19,951 bases of DNA from positions 1 through 19,951 of the forward strand of contig JBELHR010000032.1 of assembly GCA_042091275.1 (NCBI GenBank), in the 5' to 3' direction. The position numbers and the translations under genes were made by a program. This stretch comes from JBELHR01 sp042091275 (lineage in GTDB: Bacteria; Bacteroidota; Bacteroidia; Flavobacteriales; Flavobacteriaceae). Below the pieces are notes generated by a model. It saw nothing but the letters and a program-made list of their open reading frames with translations. It made no database searches and was not told the origin of the DNA. Shown one piece after another: positions 15,767 to 19,951 of the stretch. Position 1 is the stretch's first letter. Every line of letters starts with the position of its first letter.

Positions 15767-16126
15767 TTATTCCATCAAAATAACACAAAGCAACAATATC
15801 AAACTAATCGCCGGTAAACATTTTTTTATCGGATCCTTTACTTTGATATGCATGATGACCGAACCGATCAACGTCGCGATAAGTGCTAAGGAAGACAACT
15901 CTGTAAAATCTGGGTACCAAATACTCATGATTAGTCCGATACTAGCAGAAATTTTAATAGCTCCAACAAAGTAAAAAAACTTTAGTCCCAAGCCGTAATT
16001 AGCAAATTCTTCTTTTAGGTTTAGAGCGTCTAAGCCTCTCCACGGACTGGCCTTCGAGGCCCGCAGTATCCAAACATTCAATATCCCTAAACCGACAACA
16101 AGCTTTGCGAAAATTAGAAGTATCAT
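15767..16126 (-). CDS. DoxX-like small membrane protein
   Basis: Inner-membrane protein of 119 residues with four hydrophobic segments (about 2-20, 48-67, 76-94 and 103-118). The loops WRGLDALNLKEEF and MHIKVKDPIKKCLPAI match the DoxX-like (DoxX_2) pattern. The start codon overlaps the stop of the SDR gene as ATGA, so the two genes are translationally coupled. DoxX-like proteins are linked to redox or oxidative-stress functions, but no activity is established for this subgroup. No terminator is clear downstream, and the porin gene starts 97 bp further on in the same direction. Confidence 0.75.
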   Translation of the reverse strand: MILLIFAKLVVGLGILNVWILRASKASPWRGLDALNLKEEFANYGLGLKFFYFVGAIKISASIGLIMSIWYPDFTELSSLALIATLIGSVIMHIKVKDPIKKCLPAISLILLLCVILME

Positions 16127-16800
16127 ATTTTCATACTTACTATTCCGCTATCCACAGGAATAATTTGGCCAGATATACCACGAGCCATATCACTGATAAG
16201 AAACTTACAAAGCCCAGCAATTTCTGTGGGATCGATAATATGTTTTAAAGGATGTCTTTCCTTCATTTTTTCAATAAGCCTTTCGTTTCTCAGAAGTTTA
16301 CTCGCTAATGGTGTATCGGTAAGCGTTGGAGCGATCGCGTTGACTCTGATTTTCGGAGCCCACTCTGCTGCAAGAGTCTTAACAAGTCCATTTAAGGCGC
16401 CTTTTGCAACAGCTACACTCGCGTGAAATGGCATTCCCTGCATAGTTGCAACAGTACTAAATCCTATAGCGCTTCCTCCCTCTTGGAATTTATTTTTATA
16501 GAACTGCAAAGCGCGAACAAAACCGTAGACATTGATTTCCATGTCCTCCTTATACTGTTCTAAGCTCAAACTGCTGAAAGGCTTTAAATTAATCGAACCT
16601 GGACAATAAACTAGGGATTTAATTTCACCGAGGTCCATAAAATCATCCGTTAAAACATCAAACGGATAGTGGCTAATGTTATTTGAATTTGATGTGGATT
16701 CTGACCTATGAAAACAGTGAACGTCAAAGTTTTCTGAAAGAATCTCTGCCAAGGCATTTCCTATACCGGTACTACCACCGATTATTACAATTTTTTCCAT
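16123..16800 (-). CDS. Short-chain dehydrogenase/reductase (SDR) with atypical active site
   Basis: Rossmann-fold protein of 225 residues. The NAD(P)-binding motif GGSTGIG (8-14) and a basic residue after strand 2 (HRSES) are present, and the fold continues with CPGSINLKPF in place of NNAG and the late PTLTDTPLASKLL and SGQIIPVDSG. A serine is available in GFSTVA (Ser115). The Lys of the YxxxK motif is Lys133, but the position four before it is Val129 (HASVAVAKGAL), so the catalytic Tyr is absent. The ATG at 16800 is chosen over one at 16848 because the promoter and palindrome occupy the extra 48 bp. It is coupled to the DoxX-like gene. In flavobacteria, SDRs of this kind often lie near photolyase genes, which is general recollection and not shown here. 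Confidence 0.85.
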   Translation of the reverse strand: MEKIVIIGGSTGIGNALAEILSENFDVHCFHRSESTSNSNNISHYPFDVLTDDFMDLGEIKSLVYCPGSINLKPFSSLSLEQYKEDMEINVYGFVRALQFYKNKFQEGGSAIGFSTVATMQGMPFHASVAVAKGALNGLVKTLAAEWAPKIRVNAIAPTLTDTPLASKLLRNERLIEKMKERHPLKHIIDPTEIAGLCKFLISDMARGISGQIIPVDSGIVSMKI

Positions 16801-16803
16801 ACC

Positions 16804-16834
16804 CAAAGATACATTTTTGTTTAACAAAATACAA
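16804..16834 (-). promoter_or_regulatory. Promoter of the SDR-DoxX operon
   Basis: On the minus strand, TTG (complement of 16832-16834) and TATCTTTG (complement of 16804-16811, TAnnTTTG) are separated by 20 nt. The -7 box ends only 3 nt before the ATG, so the transcript would be leaderless or nearly so. Confidence 0.65.
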
Positions 16835-16851
16835 TAATTGTTAAACAAAAA
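16814..16851. promoter_or_regulatory. Perfect palindromic operator at the SDR promoter
   Basis: TTTTTGTTTAACAA (16814-16827) and TTGTTAAACAAAAA (16838-16851) form a perfect 14-bp inverted repeat with a 10-nt spacer. One arm lies between the -33 and -7 boxes, and the -33 TTG lies in the spacer, so a dimeric repressor bound here would block RNA polymerase. No matching regulator gene is in the window. Confidence 0.7.
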
Positions 16852-16887
16852 TATAATTAGGTTTAATATAAAGTTGGTCGAAGATTC

Positions 16888-18162
16888 CTAGTAGACCCGA
16901 TTATCTAACAAAATACCAGACACTCTAAGCACCTGAAGCTCTGCGAGTTTTGCATTATATTTGGCTTGAGACCTTGCTAAAACTGCATTTAGAAGATTCA
17001 CTTGAGCTAGTCTAAAATCTATAGAATTTATTTGTCCCAATTTATAGCCCTCACTTGTTCTCTCAAAATTTCTCACATTGGTTTCTACGTTCTTTTTTTG
17101 CACCTCGTAGGTAAAAAGCAAGTTTGTATAGGTCTCGTAAGCGTTGTTTAAATCTCTTTTTAATTGCTCCTCTACTTGTTGTTTCTGAATTTCAGCAGTT
17201 TCAATACCAATTTTAGCATTTTGAACGTTGGTACTAGATCTACCTCCGTCAAAAATATTCCAATTTATACTTACCCCTGCGTTCATACCACCTAAAACAG
17301 GGTTAAATGCATTATTAATATTAGAATAACTCCATGCATAAGCCCCACTCAAGGAAACAGTCGGCATCCAACCAGATCTGCTAATTTTAACATCCAACTC
17401 TCCTAAATTTATATTTGCTTCGGCTTGCCTTAATTCGACATTCCTAGAAATAGCGTATTCTTCGAGGTTAGCGAGCATCAAATCCGTGCGATATTGTACA
17501 GTTGTATCTACATTTACTTCTGTATTTACCTCTTTTCCCAAAACTACATTTAAATCTCTTTTTGCATTGGCGAGTTGTCTTTTTATATCTAGGTAGTTAA
17601 TACTATCGCTATTGACATCTACCTCGGCATTTAAGACATCAAGTCTCGTCTGTTGACCGTATTCAAAGCTGTACTCCGCGCGTTTTAGACGTTCTTTTGA
17701 AATTGCCAAAGCCCTACTTTGAGTTCTTTCGTTTTCCTCGAGTCTAGCGAGCTCATAATATGCCGTAAATAGCGTAATCATTGTGTTTTCAACAATTTGC
17801 TGTGCCTGAATTTCACTAATATTATAGGATTCTTTTAGACGCTTATAAGTGTTTTTACGATTTAAGCCATCGAAAAGTACGTAGTTCAAACCAATAGATG
17901 CATTGGACTGAGTCCCTTCTCTTACACTCGAATAGATATAGTTACTTCGAGCAGATCCTACTAAGGTCGGTAAATAGCCACTGTTTAGAATGTCTTGAGA
18001 ATTATCCGCCTGTTCTACAGAATTTCTGGAAATTAAAATATCGTAATTATTTTCAAGAGTGATATTCAACGCCTCTTGTTTGGTCAAAACTTCTTGAGAC
18101 TGGACAAAACCAAATATCCCCAAAACAACTATATATACGTTTCTTTTAATTATCGCTATCAT
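16888..18162 (-). CDS. TolC-family outer-membrane efflux protein
   Basis: Outer-membrane channel of 424 residues that would carry substrates from an RND pump across the outer membrane. It has a signal peptide at about 1-22 (VLGIFGFVQSQ) and then two outer-membrane efflux repeats, with N-terminal motifs EALNITLENNYDILISRN and SGYLPTL, long coiled helices at about 130-205, a second half with SRSGWMPTVSLSGAYAWSYS and NWNIFDGGR, and a final helix with GYKLGQINSIDFRLAQVNLL. Length is typical. Its start overlaps the end of the pump gene by 17 nt, so the two are translationally coupled and very likely form one tripartite exporter. The adaptor (membrane fusion protein) would be upstream of the pump, outside the window. 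Confidence 0.93.
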   Translation of the reverse strand: MIAIIKRNVYIVVLGIFGFVQSQEVLTKQEALNITLENNYDILISRNSVEQADNSQDILNSGYLPTLVGSARSNYIYSSVREGTQSNASIGLNYVLFDGLNRKNTYKRLKESYNISEIQAQQIVENTMITLFTAYYELARLEENERTQSRALAISKERLKRAEYSFEYGQQTRLDVLNAEVDVNSDSINYLDIKRQLANAKRDLNVVLGKEVNTEVNVDTTVQYRTDLMLANLEEYAISRNVELRQAEANINLGELDVKISRSGWMPTVSLSGAYAWSYSNINNAFNPVLGGMNAGVSINWNIFDGGRSSTNVQNAKIGIETAEIQKQQVEEQLKRDLNNAYETYTNLLFTYEVQKKNVETNVRNFERTSEGYKLGQINSIDFRLAQVNLLNAVLARSQAKYNAKLAELQVLRVSGILLDNRVY

Positions 18163-19951
18163 CTTCTAAACTTTGAAGTTCATATTTCATTTCACTAATT
18201 GCGCGTTCAACGGATTCTCTAGATGGTTTTTTACCCCTCCAGAACCACTTGATCAATACTTTAGACTCGTTGACCAAGGACAATAACACGGGAAGCGTCA
18301 AAAGCGTTAAAAGCGTTGCAATACCGATACCGTAAGCAATAGAGATGGCCATAGGAATTAGGAATTGAGCTTGTCTACTCGTTTCAAATATTAGCGGAGC
18401 CAAACCTGCTACGGTTGTTATAGTAGTCAAAAATATTGCTCTAAATCGCGACTTTCCTGCGGATATCAAGGCCTCGTCATAAGACATTCCCTCTTTTAAA
18501 TATATATTGAACTTGGAAATTAAAACTAAGCCATCGTTTACCATAATTCCAATCAAAGCAATAATACCGAGTAAGGAAAGTACATTGATTGGGAAATCGT
18601 GAATATAATGTCCCCAAGCAACTCCGATAATACTCAATGGCACCATCAACAGGAGCATAAATGGCTGACTAAAAGACCTAAAGGTAAAGACAATCACTAC
18701 AAAGATTAAAAGTAGAATCACACTTCCAGGAAGATTAGTTGAATTTATCAATTTCTGAGTTTCTCGATTTTGCCCTTCAAAAAGTGCCGATACACTCGGG
18801 TACTTTTGACTTATTTCAGGCATGATGACGTTTTGGATTTCCAGATTGACATCTGTTGCACTGGTTTTTTTAGCATCTTTAATGTCTGCATCGATTCTAA
18901 TTTCTCTCTGCCCTTCAATATGGTTGATCGCTATCTCTCCCCTCGTGATCTCGTAGTAGGCAATCTCAGAAAGAGCTACTCTTGTTCCCGTTGGACTAAC
19001 CAAGCGCATGTTGTCTAAATTTTTAATAGAGCTGCGTTCCGCCTCGTCATAGCGGACCCAGACTTTGATTTCGTCTTGACCTCGCTGAAACCTCTGTACT
19101 TGTAAGCCGAAAAACCCACTTCTCACTTGGGACATTACATTAGATAATGTAAAACCTAATAAGTAGGCATTGTCTTTTAGTTTTATATCAATCTCTTTGA
19201 TACCTGCGGGATCTGTATCGGTAATATCTTTGAGCTCGGGATTTTGAGAAAGCGCCAATTTCAATTCTTCCTTGGCTAATTTTAATTCTGCTACATTATT
19301 TCCAACCAAGGATACAGAAACTGGAGAACCACCGAAGTTTCCACCAGATCCAAATGTTAGACTTTCAACTCCGTAAACCGTTCCGACGCGGTCTCTAATT
19401 GCATTGTTTATTTCTTGAGCGGAGAAATCTCGCAATTCTCCAGGTAATAAGTTTATACTTAAAGATGCATTAGATCTCGCAGGTCCTATGGTCTTGATAA
19501 TATTATCTATAACTGGATCATCACCACTCTGCTGCTCATTATACTCCTCTCCCACTGCCCAAGCAGCAGTTTCTATCTGAGTAATCAAAGAATCTGTAAT
19601 CTGCTCATTTGTTCCCTGAGGCATGGTAAGATTAATGGAGATTCTATCCGATGCAATAGATGGAAAGAATGTGATTCGGATCAAACCACTCGAAATTGCT
19701 CCGATTGTCATAATTAACAGTGCAATTGGTACACATAGGGCGAAGAATCTATTTTTTATAAACAGACGCAATACTGGCGCGTATAACCTATCTCTCATAT
19801 AATCCATAAACTTCTCAGCGTACTTGTTGATAGCATAAACCTTTTGCTTGCGATCCAATGCTTTTGAATGCGCTACGTGAGCAGGTAAAATTATCAAAGC
19901 TTCAACTAAAGAAATCAGCAAAGTCAGGGTAACTACTGTCGCTACCTCCGA
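18146..19951 (-). CDS. RND-family efflux pump, C-terminal part
   Basis: Inner-membrane proton-driven exporter of the AcrB/MexF type (hydrophobe/amphiphile efflux), truncated at the window edge. The 601 visible residues enter in frame at 19951 (SEVATVVTLTLL) and cover the end of the first membrane half, the second periplasmic loop (MPQGTNEQ, GSGGNFGGSPVSV, GQNRETQKLI) and the last six helices, including VNVLSLLG-type and IMVNDGLVLISKFN motifs and TTITTVAGLAPLI. A cytoplasmic charged tail of about 40 residues ends the protein. A full pump has about 1,030-1,150 residues. The variant with Asn-Asp-Gly in helix 10 is common in Bacteroidetes pumps. Drug or metal specificity cannot be read from this part. 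Confidence 0.95.
   Translation of the reverse strand, partial: SEVATVVTLTLLISLVEALIILPAHVAHSKALDRKQKVYAINKYAEKFMDYMRDRLYAPVLRLFIKNRFFALCVPIALLIMTIGAISSGLIRITFFPSIASDRISINLTMPQGTNEQITDSLITQIETAAWAVGEEYNEQQSGDDPVIDNIIKTIGPARSNASLSINLLPGELRDFSAQEINNAIRDRVGTVYGVESLTFGSGGNFGGSPVSVSLVGNNVAELKLAKEELKLALSQNPELKDITDTDPAGIKEIDIKLKDNAYLLGFTLSNVMSQVRSGFFGLQVQRFQRGQDEIKVWVRYDEAERSSIKNLDNMRLVSPTGTRVALSEIAYYEITRGEIAINHIEGQREIRIDADIKDAKKTSATDVNLEIQNVIMPEISQKYPSVSALFEGQNRETQKLINSTNLPGSVILLLIFVVIVFTFRSFSQPFMLLLMVPLSIIGVAWGHYIHDFPINVLSLLGIIALIGIMVNDGLVLISKFNIYLKEGMSYDEALISAGKSRFRAIFLTTITTVAGLAPLIFETSRQAQFLIPMAISIAYGIGIATLLTLLTLPVLLSLVNESKVLIKWFWRGKKPSRESVERAISEMKYELQSLEDDSDN

Noticed and set aside
16801..16848. 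N-terminal extension of the SDR gene from an ATG at 16848
   Set aside because: The extension would encode 16 residues from the operator palindrome and promoter. MEKIVIIGGS at 16800 is the normal SDR N-terminus.
1..19951. CRISPR arrays, tRNA or rRNA genes, insertion sequences, riboswitches
   Set aside because: No spaced direct repeats, cloverleaf candidates, transposase genes or recognisable riboswitch cores were seen. The longest gene-free stretch is under 200 bp.

Overview
The window is a low-GC, densely coded stretch of a Bacteroidetes chromosome, most likely a marine member of the Flavobacteriia. Four things support this. Promoters fit the Bacteroidetes pattern (TTG at -33, TAnnTTTG at -7). 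Lipoproteins and signal peptides are of flavobacterial type (LTSC, LQSC, SQAQ). E1 of a 2-oxoacid dehydrogenase is a single fused alpha-beta chain. DUF4252 proteins sit behind an ECF sigma factor. I see no phage, insertion sequence, CRISPR array or RNA gene. A run of 100 Ns (10686-10785) is a scaffold join, so the two halves may not be true neighbours.

Left part (1-5737, all on the minus strand): a truncated glycine cleavage T protein (gcvT), diaminopimelate decarboxylase (lysA), peptidase T (pepT) followed by a strong terminator, and a tightly spaced pair made of an S41 protease lipoprotein and an Asp-box beta-propeller protein. Divergent from that pair (5836-7816, plus strand) is a compact signalling operon: ECF sigma factor, one-helix membrane partner (probable anti-sigma), a secreted DUF4252 protein and a DUF4252 lipoprotein. 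It starts at a TGTAAC-N16-CGTC sequence, which looks like a promoter read by the ECF factor itself, and ends at a hairpin terminator. Next is an M1-aminopeptidase-family protein whose catalytic residues have nearly all been replaced, then a convergent XRE-type regulator that ends at the gap.

Right part (10786-19951): an M14-type carboxypeptidase-like protein, an Lrp/AsnC regulator with a perfect inverted repeat around its own promoter, a fused branched-chain-type 2-oxoacid dehydrogenase E1, and a convergent porin. Then, on the minus strand, come a SDR-DoxX pair behind a 14-bp perfect palindromic operator, and an RND efflux pump (truncated at the window edge) overlapping a TolC-like outer-membrane channel.

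The points most worth following are the intact but catalytically dead M1 protein (7901-10321), the ECF/DUF4252/S41 locus as a possible envelope-stress circuit, and the two palindromic operators placed on recognisable promoters (11953-11990 and 16814-16851). Most of the rest is ordinary housekeeping content.
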